46,683 nt of DNA, taken from an uncultured Caryophanales bacterium. Its GTDB lineage: Bacteria; Bacillota_I; Bacilli_A; RF39; UBA660. This document shows, piece by piece, positions 1 through 7,393 of the stretch; positions within the stretch are counted from its first letter, which is position 1, and each line of letters starts with the position of its first letter. A program made the translations under genes and the position numbers. A model generated the notes under the pieces. That model saw nothing but the letters and a program-made list of their open reading frames with translations. It was not told the origin of the DNA and made no database searches. The stretch covers positions 1 to 46,683 of the forward strand of contig CAMNHK010000009.1 of NCBI GenBank assembly GCA_946539445.1. The letters are read 5' to 3'.

Positions 1-74
1 GTTTTTATATTAAGTACTTGAATATATAAGTATAATAATGATTATTTACTAATTCTTTCTATAAAAATAACTAT

Positions 75-103
75 TTTGTTTTACTTTTTCTATATCTTAT
101 AAT
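75..103 (+). promoter_or_regulatory. sigma-A promoter of SRP RNA
   Basis: A perfect TATAAT lies at 98-103 with a TTTGTT/TTGTTT -35 at 75-81 (spacing 16-17). Transcription would start near 110, just before the 5' strand of the SRP RNA closing stem. Confidence 0.6.
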
Positions 104-110
104 AAAATAT

Positions 111-190
111 GTTTGTGCAATGAAAGTGATTGAACCAGGTCAGGATCGGAAGATAGCAGCCTTAAGGTCCGCCTTTCATGTGCACTTTTT
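111..190 (+). ncRNA. ffs: small bacterial SRP RNA (scRNA/4.5S type)
   Basis: RNA component of the signal recognition particle, which binds Ffh. The hallmark domain IV is visible at about 135-170: an AGGTCAGG strand, the GGAAG tetraloop region and an AGCAGCC strand. The ends pair: 115-126 (GTGCAATGAAAG) with 173-185 (CTTTCATGTGCAC), leaving one bulge, and a T-run at 186-190 ends the transcript. At about 80 nt it is the short form lacking an Alu domain. In B. subtilis the scr gene sits between tadA and dnaX; here it precedes tadA, separated only by the tadA ribosome-binding site. Exact ends are inferred. Confidence 0.9.
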
Positions 191-203
191 ATTTGGAGGA
201 ATT

Positions 204-653
204 ATGAATGATGAGTTTATGAATTTAGCTTTTGAGTGTGCAGAAAAGGCATTTGAATTAAATGAGGTTCCAATTGGTGCTGTTATTGTTAAAAACAACA
301 TGATTATTTCTTATGCTTATAATCAAAAGGAATCAAACCATTCTTCTTTATATCATGCTGAATTGATTGCTATTCACGAGGCTTCAAAAAAAATGAATAA
401 TTGGCGCCTAGATGATTGTGATTTGTATGTAACTCTTGATCCTTGTCCTATGTGTGCAAGCGCTATTAAACAATCTCGTATTCATAATGTTTATTCCGCT
501 CTTAGTAATTCTGATTTAACTAATGATTCTATTATTCGTAAAATATTTGAATCTGATTCTACTAATCCTGGTGTTTTATTTAAAACTAATCTTTGTATGG
601 AACGTTCAAAAAAATTGTTAAATACTTTTTTTAAAAAGCAAAGAAATAAGTAA
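204..653 (+). CDS. tadA: tRNA adenosine(34) deaminase TadA
   Basis: Deaminates A34 of tRNA-Arg(ACG) to inosine. The 149-residue protein has the zinc-dependent cytidine-deaminase-like motifs: HAE (zinc ligand His and proton-shuttle Glu, in YHAELIAI) and PCPMC (two Cys ligands, in DPCPMCASAI). The frame is open back to 120, but that upstream ATG lies inside the SRP RNA. The start at 204 has a clear GGAGGA at 195-200 and gives the usual family N-terminus (MNDEFMNLAFECAEKA). Its stop codon sits in the loop of the terminator hairpin at 634-667. It may be made by read-through from the SRP RNA promoter, since no other promoter is visible. Confidence 0.93.
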   Translation: MNDEFMNLAFECAEKAFELNEVPIGAVIVKNNMIISYAYNQKESNHSSLYHAELIAIHEASKKMNNWRLDDCDLYVTLDPCPMCASAIKQSRIHNVYSALSNSDLTNDSIIRKIFESDSTNPGVLFKTNLCMERSKKLLNTFFKKQRNK

Positions 654-667
654 TTTCTTTGCTTTTA
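634..667 (+). terminator. intrinsic terminator after tadA
   Basis: A 14-bp perfect inverted repeat (AAAAGCAAAGAAAT at 634-647 with its complement at 653-666) around a 5-nt loop. It overlaps the end of tadA, and the 3' arm is T-rich. Confidence 0.75.
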
Positions 668-676
668 TGTTATAAT
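668..676 (+). promoter_or_regulatory. extended -10 promoter of dnaX
   Basis: TGTTATAAT is an extended -10 (TGnTATAAT) placed directly after the tadA terminator. The -35 position would lie inside the terminator hairpin and has no consensus match. The predicted leader is about 17 nt. Confidence 0.5.
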
Positions 677-699
677 AAATGCGAATGGGAGGTTTGTAT

Positions 700-2460
700 A
701 TGTATCAAGCTTTATATCGTAAATATCGTCCCGATGATTTTGATTCTGTTGTCGGTCAAGATTCTATTATAAAAACTTTAAAAAATTCTATTATTCATCA
801 TAATTTTTCTCATGCTTATATGTTTTTTGGACCTAGAGGTACTGGAAAAACTACTGTTTCTAAAATCTTTGCAAGAGATATTAATTGCTTAGATCCTATA
901 GATGGTGTTGCTTGTAAAAAATGTGAACATTGTAAATCTTCTTTTTCAAAAGATTGTATTGATATTATAGAAATTGATGCCGCTTCTAATAATGGTGTTG
1001 ATGAAATTAGAGACTTAAAAAATAAAATATCTTTAGTTCCTAGTGAATTAACTTATAAAGTTTATATAATTGATGAGGTTCATATGCTTTCTATTGGTGC
1101 TTTCAATGCATTATTAAAAACATTGGAAGAACCTCCTGAACATGCTGTTTTTATTTTAGCTACAACAGATCCTCAAAAGGTTCCTGAAACAATTATTTCT
1201 CGTTGTCAGTGTTTTTCGTTTAAGCGTATTTCAAATGAAGTTATTGAAAATAGATTAAAATATGTTTGTAAAACTGAAAAAATTAAAATTGATGATGATG
1301 TAATACATAATATAGCTGTTTTTTCTGAAGGTGGATTACGTGATGCTTTGGGGTTACTTGACAAACTTAATTCATTTAGCGATTCTAAAATAACTATTGA
1401 TGATTTCAACGAAGTAAATGGTACTATTTCTTATAATCAAATTTCTGATTTTCTGTCTAATATTTTTAATGGAAATGTTTCTTATGTTTTGCAATGTGTT
1501 TCAGAATTTGAACAAAATGGTAAAAATTTAATACAAATTTTTATTCAAATCCTTAATTATTGTAGAAATATACTTGTGGATTATTATTTAAAAGGAGTAA
1601 ATCTACCATGTTCAATTGATAGTTTGATGTCTTTTACAAATCAATTAAACGAAAAAATGTTCGATATTAAAAAAAGTAATAATTCAAGAATCTATATTGA
1701 AATGTTTTTATTGAATTTTATTCATTTAAATGCGGTAAATGATTCTTCAAATTCTTCTAAAATCGTTGATATTAAAGGAAATAATTCACTTGTGGAAAAT
1801 ATCAATTCTTCTAACAATTCTTTATCTGAAGATATTTCTGTAGATAAAGATTTGGAGTCTACATCTTCTGTTTCTAAAAATTCTTATGAAGCAGTGGATG
1901 ATTCTGATGATGAATTTGATTTTGATAAAGAATATAATGACGATATTGATACTAATTCTTTTTCTAATTCTTCTGTAAATGTTCCTACTATTCGTAATTT
2001 AGATAAAATTATGAAGGTTCGTATTAATAATACTTTTGCTTTAGCTGATAAGAAATTGCTCATAGAAGAGTCTAAGAATTTTGAAAAATTAAAAGATTAT
2101 ACTTTTGATCAAGAAATTGGTTATTTAGTTTGTAATTTGTTGGATTCTAAAATTAGGGTTGTTAGTAAAGATAATATTTTAATTAGCTTTGAATATGATT
2201 CTTCTGTTAAACAAAATTTATTGTTATTAGATAAATTATCTGAGATTTATCATAAAATCACTAATTCTGATAAGAATTTTGCTATTGTTTCTGATGATGA
2301 ATGGGAAAACCTAAAAAAGGATTATATTACTAAATTAAAAAATAAAATATCTTATGAAGTGTTAGATGAGCCAAAAGTTATATTGGAAGAAATTAAGAAA
2401 GATGATATAATATCTAGTAGTGCAATGGACCTTTTTGGTGACATTGTTGAAGTTGAATAA
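700..2460 (+). CDS. dnaX: DNA polymerase III subunits gamma/tau
   Basis: Clamp-loader ATPase of the replicative polymerase. The N-terminus MYQALYRKYRP is typical of the family. A P-loop GPRGTGKTT lies near residue 45, four zinc-binding cysteines follow (C..C..C..C around residues 65-85), then a DEVHM Walker B and the SRC sensor/arginine-finger motif near residue 170. An acidic, Ser/Asn/Asp-rich linker (about residues 360-430) leads to the tau C-terminal domain. Length (586) is close to B. subtilis DnaX. The ATG at 700 has GGGAGG at 687-692; in-frame starts further upstream overlap the promoter. First gene of a dnaX-ybaB-recR run. Confidence 0.95.
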   Translation: MYQALYRKYRPDDFDSVVGQDSIIKTLKNSIIHHNFSHAYMFFGPRGTGKTTVSKIFARDINCLDPIDGVACKKCEHCKSSFSKDCIDIIEIDAASNNGVDEIRDLKNKISLVPSELTYKVYIIDEVHMLSIGAFNALLKTLEEPPEHAVFILATTDPQKVPETIISRCQCFSFKRISNEVIENRLKYVCKTEKIKIDDDVIHNIAVFSEGGLRDALGLLDKLNSFSDSKITIDDFNEVNGTISYNQISDFLSNIFNGNVSYVLQCVSEFEQNGKNLIQIFIQILNYCRNILVDYYLKGVNLPCSIDSLMSFTNQLNEKMFDIKKSNNSRIYIEMFLLNFIHLNAVNDSSNSSKIVDIKGNNSLVENINSSNNSLSEDISVDKDLESTSSVSKNSYEAVDDSDDEFDFDKEYNDDIDTNSFSNSSVNVPTIRNLDKIMKVRINNTFALADKKLLIEESKNFEKLKDYTFDQEIGYLVCNLLDSKIRVVSKDNILISFEYDSSVKQNLLLLDKLSEIYHKITNSDKNFAIVSDDEWENLKKDYITKLKNKISYEVLDEPKVILEEIKKDDIISSSAMDLFGDIVEVE

Positions 2461-2475
2461 AGGAGTGTTTTATTT

Positions 2476-2769
2476 ATGAATATGCAAGCTATGTTAAAGC
2501 AAGCTCAAGCTTTACAAAAAGATATGTTAAAAGCCAAAGAAGAAGTTGATTCTGCTGAATTTACTGGTGAAAGTTCTTTTGTTAAGGTAACTCTTAAAGG
2601 AACAAAAGAAGTAGTTCGTGTAGATATTGATGCTGAATCTTTAGATCATGATGATATTGAAGCTCTTCAAGATATGATTGTTGTTGCTATGAATGAAGCA
2701 AATCAAAAAATTGATGCTGCAATGGAAAAGAAAATGGGTAAATTTGGTAATATTCCAGGTTTATTTTAG
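2476..2769 (+). CDS. ybaB: nucleoid-associated protein YbaB/EbfC family
   Basis: Small DNA-binding protein (97 residues; the family is usually about 105). It has the typical N-terminal helix (MNMQAMLKQAQALQKDM), the central VKVTLKGTKEV strand region and the C-terminal segment ending in KFGNIPGLF. It starts 15 nt after dnaX with AAAGGAG at its Shine-Dalgarno and precedes recR, the dnaX-yaaK-recR order seen across Firmicutes. Confidence 0.93.
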   Translation: MNMQAMLKQAQALQKDMLKAKEEVDSAEFTGESSFVKVTLKGTKEVVRVDIDAESLDHDDIEALQDMIVVAMNEANQKIDAAMEKKMGKFGNIPGLF

Positions 2770-2777
2770 GTTTTATT

Positions 2778-3374
2778 ATGTATCCAGATAGTATTAAGAG
2801 TTTGATCGAATCTTTTAAATATTTACCTGGTATAGGGGAGAAAACAGCCGAAAGACTGGCTTTTTCTGTTTTAGAATTAGAAGAAGAACAAATTGATTTA
2901 TTTTCTTCTAGTTTAGTTGAAGTTAAGAAAAAAATTCATAATTGCTCTAATTGCAATCTTTTAACAGATCAAGATGAATGTTATATCTGCAAAGATAGTG
3001 TTAGGGATAATGATATTTTATGTGTAGTAGAAGATTCTAAAAGTGTTTTTTTATTTGAAAAACTTGGTATGTTTCATGGAAAATATCATGTTTTAGATGG
3101 ATTGATTTCTCCTCTTGATGGTGTTAATCCAGAAGATATTGGTCTTAGTAAGTTACTTGATCGTATTCATAAAGAAAAATTTCATGAAATAATATTTGCG
3201 TTTAAACCGAGTATTGAAGGGGAAACTACTTCTTTATATATTAAAAAGATATTGGATGGTTTAGATATACGTATTACTAGATTAGCTAGTGGAGTTCCAA
3301 TTGGTGCTGACATGGAATATGTAGATAGTTTAACTTTGGAAAGAGCCCTAAGTGATAGAAAAGTTATTGAATAG
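2778..3374 (+). CDS. recR: recombination mediator RecR
   Basis: Works with RecO/RecF to load RecA at gaps. The 198-residue protein has the N-terminal helix-hairpin-helix (LPGIGEKTAERLAF, about residues 16-29), a Cys4 zinc finger (CSNCN...CYICKD, residues 56-75) and a Toprim domain beginning at LCVVEDSKSVFLFEK. Full length for the family. It lies 8 nt after ybaB and is probably co-transcribed with dnaX. Confidence 0.95.
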   Translation: MYPDSIKSLIESFKYLPGIGEKTAERLAFSVLELEEEQIDLFSSSLVEVKKKIHNCSNCNLLTDQDECYICKDSVRDNDILCVVEDSKSVFLFEKLGMFHGKYHVLDGLISPLDGVNPEDIGLSKLLDRIHKEKFHEIIFAFKPSIEGETTSLYIKKILDGLDIRITRLASGVPIGADMEYVDSLTLERALSDRKVIE

Positions 3375-3397
3375 TTTTTACTATTTTTCATATGAAT
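3369..3397 (+). promoter_or_regulatory. candidate sporulation-sigma promoter of bofA
   Basis: GAATAGTT at 3369-3376 and CATATGAAT at 3389-3397 resemble the -35 and -10 of mother-cell sigma E promoters. The CATAT starts exactly 24 nt before the chosen bofA start, as it does for yabG and yabP. No sigma-A box is visible here. Inferred from sequence only. Confidence 0.4.
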
Positions 3398-3412
3398 TAT
3401 TAGGTGATTTGT

Positions 3413-3595
3413 GTGAAATTTATTCTATTCTTTATTAAGAAAATTATTTTTGCTGGTATATTGTTGTTTTTATATAATTTCTTTTTTCTATCTTATTTTG
3501 GAATGCTTCCAATAAATGAAATTACTTTATTTTGTGTTTCTTTTTTAGGAATTCCTGGAATGATTTGTTTAGTTTTCTTTAAAATGTTTTTGTGA
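3413..3595 (+). CDS. bofA: BofA-like pro-sigma-K processing inhibitor
   Basis: Small integral membrane protein (60 residues, two hydrophobic segments). The C-terminal half, with LPINEITLF and SFLGIPGMICLVFF, matches the conserved end of BofA, which holds SpoIVFB inactive in the outer forespore membrane. It lies directly after recR, as in B. subtilis. The frame opens with GTG at 3404, but that GTG is part of the AGGTGAT Shine-Dalgarno (3402-3408), so the GTG at 3413 is preferred. A short divergent protein identified by motif plus position. Confidence 0.65.
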   Translation: MKFILFFIKKIIFAGILLFLYNFFFLSYFGMLPINEITLFCVSFLGIPGMICLVFFKMFL

Positions 3596-3602
3596 GGGTG
3601 TT

Positions 3603-4454
3603 ATGGGAGAATTGTCATTGATAAAAAAGAAATTTTTTGATTATGCGGATTCCATTATTGAAAATGGGCATCTTTCTCATGCGTATTTAATTGAGTTAAA
3701 TAATTATGATGATGACTATTCTTGTATTTTATCTTTTATAAAGATGATTATTTTAAATGATAAATATTCGTCTATTTGTTGCTCGGATGATCCAATTATT
3801 CATCAAATTGACAATGGTAATTATCCGGATATCAAATTCATTTATCCAGATGGAAATTTTATTAAGAAAAATCAACTATTGGAGTTACAATCGGATTTCA
3901 GTAATAAGTCATTATTAAATGGAAAAAGAATTTATGTTATTCATCAAGCAGAACAACTTAATTCATCTTCTGCTAATACTATGTTAAAGTTTTTAGAAGA
4001 ACCTGAGGATAATATAATTGCAATTTTATTGACAGATAATCGTTATCATATTATTGATACTATTATATCAAGATGCCAAGTCCTTTCTATTAAAGAATCT
4101 ATTGATTCTTTTGTAGCAGATGAATCTATTTATGATTTGCTTTCCTGTGTTATTCATCCTCAAGATTTTTTTATAAAATATAATTATTTTATTAGTGATG
4201 TTATTGTTGATAAAACTATATCAAAGGAAAAATTTCATATCATAGAGACTATTTTGGTATCTTATTTGAATTCAAAATATCTCTCTATTTCAAATTTAGA
4301 TGAGACTATTATCTCTATTTTGAAGGGTGTTTCTCAAAATAAAATCTTAAATATTATTAGTGTTATTGAGTCGAATTTAGTTAATCTTGATTATAATGTT
4401 AATTATAAATTGTGGTTAGATTCTATATTTTCGAAATTTATTATTGGAGGTTAG
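3603..4454 (+). CDS. holB: DNA polymerase III delta' subunit
   Basis: Clamp-loader delta' subunit. The N-terminus (HLSHAYLIEL) and core (NTMLKFLEEPEDN followed by TIISRCQ) follow the DnaX/HolB fold, with the SRC motif kept. No functional P-loop is seen, as expected for delta'. It begins 7 nt after bofA with GAGGG as ribosome-binding site, and its TAG stop (4452-4454) lies just after the ricT Shine-Dalgarno. The C-terminal domain is divergent. The intervening tmk of B. subtilis is missing. Confidence 0.9.
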   Translation: MGELSLIKKKFFDYADSIIENGHLSHAYLIELNNYDDDYSCILSFIKMIILNDKYSSICCSDDPIIHQIDNGNYPDIKFIYPDGNFIKKNQLLELQSDFSNKSLLNGKRIYVIHQAEQLNSSSANTMLKFLEEPEDNIIAILLTDNRYHIIDTIISRCQVLSIKESIDSFVADESIYDLLSCVIHPQDFFIKYNYFISDVIVDKTISKEKFHIIETILVSYLNSKYLSISNLDETIISILKGVSQNKILNIISVIESNLVNLDYNVNYKLWLDSIFSKFIIGG

Positions 4455-4459
4455 TTATT

Positions 4460-5251
4460 ATGATGGATGTGGTTGTAGTTAGTGTTGAACAAACGAAGAG
4501 TGTTTATTATTTATCTCCTAACTCTTTTGAATTAAAAAGAAATGATTTAGTAGTTTTTGAAACCGAAAATGGTTCTTATATCGGAAAAGTTACGAAAGAA
4601 TCTTATAAAGAAAAACAAGAACATTTGGTTTTACCATTAGCTAAAGTGGTTCGCTTGGCCTCTAAGGATGATTTGAAGAAGGCGGAGAAGAATAAAGAAA
4701 GCGCTGCTAAGGCTTTAAATGATGCAAAAAAATATAGTAAAAGTTTAAATTTAGATATGAATTTTGTTGAAGCATATTATTCTTTAGATAATACTCAATT
4801 AGTTTTTCTATTTTTATCTGAAAATCGTGTTGATTTTCGTGAATTAGCAAAGAAATTGGCTTCCAAGTATAAAACTCGAATCGAATTAAGACAGGTTGGT
4901 GTTCGTGATAAAGCTAAAAAAATTGGTGGTTTAGGACCTTGTGGATTATTTCTTTGTTGTAATTCTTTCTTAACAGATTTTAATAGTGTATCTATTAATA
5001 TGGCTAAGAATCAAATGTTAGCTTTAAATCCTTCTAAAATTAATGGTATTTGTGGTAGATTATTATGTTGTTTAAGTTATGAAAATGATACTTATACTGA
5101 ATTAAAAAAAGATTTGCCTAAAATTGGGTTAATAGCTGATACTCCTCTCGGAATGGGAAAAGTTGTTTCTGTGGATGTTTTTAATAAAACTTATTCTGTT
5201 GATTTAAAAGACCAAGGAATTGTTAAATTTTCTAAGGATGATGAAAAATAG
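4460..5251 (+). CDS. ricT: PSP1-domain protein RicT (YaaT)
   Basis: Member of the RicA-RicF-RicT (Y) complex that modulates RNase Y-dependent mRNA processing and, in B. subtilis, the sporulation phosphorelay. The signature cysteines are present: GPCGLFLCC near residue 157 and GICGRLLCC near residue 195. The start at 4460 (GGAGG at 4446-4450) is preferred over an earlier ATG inside holB. Its stop shares one base with the GTG start of the next gene. RicA and RicF are not in this window. Confidence 0.93.
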   Translation: MMDVVVVSVEQTKSVYYLSPNSFELKRNDLVVFETENGSYIGKVTKESYKEKQEHLVLPLAKVVRLASKDDLKKAEKNKESAAKALNDAKKYSKSLNLDMNFVEAYYSLDNTQLVFLFLSENRVDFRELAKKLASKYKTRIELRQVGVRDKAKKIGGLGPCGLFLCCNSFLTDFNSVSINMAKNQMLALNPSKINGICGRLLCCLSYENDTYTELKKDLPKIGLIADTPLGMGKVVSVDVFNKTYSVDLKDQGIVKFSKDDEK

Positions 5252-5979
5252 TGGAAAGATTAGATGATATTTTAGGATATGAAAATTTGAAAATTTATCA
5301 AAATTCTGATTATTTTTCTTTTTCTTTGGATAGTATTATTCTTGCTAATTATGCAACTATTCGCATGCGTGATAAGAAAATTGTAGATTTTTGTACTGGT
5401 AATGGTGTTGTTCCTATTATTGTCTCTAAAAGGACAAATAGTGATATTGTCGGTGTTGAAATTCAAGATAATATTGCTGCTCTTGCACAAAAATCTATCC
5501 AGTATAATCATTTAGAAAACCGTATTCAAATTGTTCATCAAGATGTTAAAAAATTTGCTATGGATCATTTAAATGAATTTGATTTAGTATTATGTAATCC
5601 TCCTTACTTTAAAGTTGAAGATAATAGTAGTTTTAATCTTTCTTATGAAAAAATGGTTGCTAGACATGAAGTATTATTTAAATTAGAGGATGTTTTTGAT
5701 TGTGCAAAAAAAATTTTGAAAGATAATGGTAATATTGCTCTTGTTCATCGATGTGACCGCTTAATGGATATTTTGTCTTTACTTCGCGATTATCATTTTG
5801 AACCAAAACGAATTCGGTTTTTGTTTGAGAATATAAACAAGGAGTCAACACTTGTATTAATTGAAGGACAAAAATGTGGAAAACCTGGTTTAATCATTGA
5901 TAAACCATTTATTCAATATAATTTAGACGGTTCAATGACAGATGAATACAAGAAATTGCAGGAGGAGATTTGTTTATGA
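5251..5979 (+). CDS. tRNA1(Val) N6-adenine methyltransferase family (TrmN6/YabB)
   Basis: SAM-dependent N6-adenine methyltransferase. Visible motifs are the SAM-binding DFCTGNGVVPI, the acidic end of strand 2 (GVEIQ) and the catalytic NPPYF. At 242 residues it matches the YabB/TrmN6 family, whose E. coli member modifies A37 of tRNA-Val. The GTG start overlaps the ricT stop by one base and the gene ends in an ATGA overlap with rsmI, so translation is coupled on both sides. B. subtilis yabA (replication control) and yazA, which flank yabB there, are absent. Confidence 0.85.
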   Translation: MERLDDILGYENLKIYQNSDYFSFSLDSIILANYATIRMRDKKIVDFCTGNGVVPIIVSKRTNSDIVGVEIQDNIAALAQKSIQYNHLENRIQIVHQDVKKFAMDHLNEFDLVLCNPPYFKVEDNSSFNLSYEKMVARHEVLFKLEDVFDCAKKILKDNGNIALVHRCDRLMDILSLLRDYHFEPKRIRFLFENINKESTLVLIEGQKCGKPGLIIDKPFIQYNLDGSMTDEYKKLQEEICL

Positions 5980-6815
5980 TACAAAAAAGTTATGATTCTA
6001 ATTCTAGTTTATATTTAATACCAACTCCTATTGGTAATCTAGATGATATTACTTTGCGTAGTTTAAATGTTTTAAAAAGTGTTGATGTACTTTTGTGTGA
6101 AGATACGCGTGATACAGGGTTGTTGTTAAGTCATTATGATATAAAAAAGAAACTTTTAAGTTGTCATGAATATAATGAATCTGATATGATTCAAACGGTT
6201 TGTAACCTATTAGAAGAAGGAAAAAATGTTGGACTTGTGACAGATCAGGGAACGCCTATTATTAGTGATCCTGGTTATATTGTTGCTAGAGGTGTCATTG
6301 CCGCTGGACATTCTGTTATTAGCTTACCTGGAGCTACAGCTTTTGTTCCAGCTTTAACGGTTTCTGGAATTGAACCTTCTCCTTTCTTGTTTTATGGCTT
6401 TTTAAACGCAAAATCCAATAAACAATTGGAAGAATTGCGTTCTCTTAAAGATTATCGTTTTACTTTGATTTTTTACGAGTCTGTTCATCGAATTTCTTCT
6501 ACTTTAAAAAATATGCTTCTTGTTTTTGGTAATCGTTCTATTTGTATTTGTAGAGAATTGTCAAAAATTCATGAGGAAATTGCTCGTGGGACTATTAAGG
6601 AGTTATTACCTTTAGTTGATTCTATGAAAGGTGAATTTGTCATTGTTGTTGAAGGAAATAAAGAAATAATCGATTATAGTAATTTGGATATTGTAGATCA
6701 TGTTAAAATATACTTAGAAGATGGTATCAGTGAAATGGATGCTATTAAAATTGTTGCAAAAGAGCGAAATGTTGCAAAATCTGTTATTTATAATGAATAT
6801 CATAATAGGAAGTGA
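5976..6815 (+). CDS. rsmI: 16S rRNA 2'-O-ribose C1402 methyltransferase RsmI
   Basis: Methylates the ribose of C1402 in 16S rRNA. The 279-residue tetrapyrrole-methylase fold shows LYLIPTPIGNLDDITLRS near the start, CEDTRDTG, GLVTDQGTPIISDPG and LPGATAFVPAL, all RsmI signatures. The ATG at 5976 forms an ATGA with the preceding stop and has AGGAGGA at 5960-5966; a TTG two codons earlier is less likely. It ends in TGA, one of several proofs that UGA is a stop here. Confidence 0.95.
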   Translation: MIQKSYDSNSSLYLIPTPIGNLDDITLRSLNVLKSVDVLLCEDTRDTGLLLSHYDIKKKLLSCHEYNESDMIQTVCNLLEEGKNVGLVTDQGTPIISDPGYIVARGVIAAGHSVISLPGATAFVPALTVSGIEPSPFLFYGFLNAKSNKQLEELRSLKDYRFTLIFYESVHRISSTLKNMLLVFGNRSICICRELSKIHEEIARGTIKELLPLVDSMKGEFVIVVEGNKEIIDYSNLDIVDHVKIYLEDGISEMDAIKIVAKERNVAKSVIYNEYHNRK

Positions 6816-6819
6816 TTTT

Positions 6820-7389
6820 ATGAAATTAATCGTTGGTTTGGGAAATCCTGGTAAGGATTATGAAAACACTCGTCATAATGTTGGTTTTTCTTTTCTTGAT
6901 TATTATTTAGGAACCTTAAATCTTTCTCCTAAGTGGCAAAAAAAATTTGATGGCTTATTATTTCAGACTGATTTAGAAGGTGAAAAAGTTATATTTTTAA
7001 AACCTCAGACTTTTATGAATTTGTCTGGAAATTCTGTTATTAAAGTTGTTAATTATTATCACATTGATATTAATGATATTCTTGTTATCTCTGATGATAT
7101 GGATTTGATAGTTGGCAATTTTAAATTAAAAGCTAATGGTTCTTGTGGGGGACATAATGGTCTAAGAAGTATTGAAAATTCGCTTCAATCTTCTAATTAT
7201 AAACGTCTAAAAATCGGTATTTCTAAAAATTCGGATGGAGATACTAAAGATTATGTTTTGGGTCATTTTTCTAAAGGTGATTTAGATACTTTGAATTCTT
7301 TATATCAAGTATTATGCGATGTTCTTCATGATTATTTTTCACTTCCATTTGGAGATTTAATGAGTAAATATAACAAAAAGAATAGGTGA
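6820..7389 (+). CDS. pth: peptidyl-tRNA hydrolase
   Basis: Releases tRNA from peptidyl-tRNA that drops off the ribosome. The 189-residue protein starts with MKLIVGLGNPGKDYENTRHN, carrying the catalytic His, and keeps KPQTFMNLSG, the SDDMD segment and GSCGGHNGL. The frame is open from 6721, but the ATG at 6820, after AGGAAGTGATT, gives the canonical N-terminus. It lies 4 nt after rsmI and before mfd; pth-mfd adjacency is usual in Bacilli (spoVC-fin-mfd in B. subtilis), with fin lost here. Confidence 0.95.
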   Translation: MKLIVGLGNPGKDYENTRHNVGFSFLDYYLGTLNLSPKWQKKFDGLLFQTDLEGEKVIFLKPQTFMNLSGNSVIKVVNYYHIDINDILVISDDMDLIVGNFKLKANGSCGGHNGLRSIENSLQSSNYKRLKIGISKNSDGDTKDYVLGHFSKGDLDTLNSLYQVLCDVLHDYFSLPFGDLMSKYNKKNR

Positions 7390-7393
7390 TACT

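Noticed and set aside
120..203. In-frame upstream extension of tadA starting at 120
   Set aside because: It translates the SRP RNA; the ATG at 204 has a good ribosome-binding site and the conserved N-terminus.
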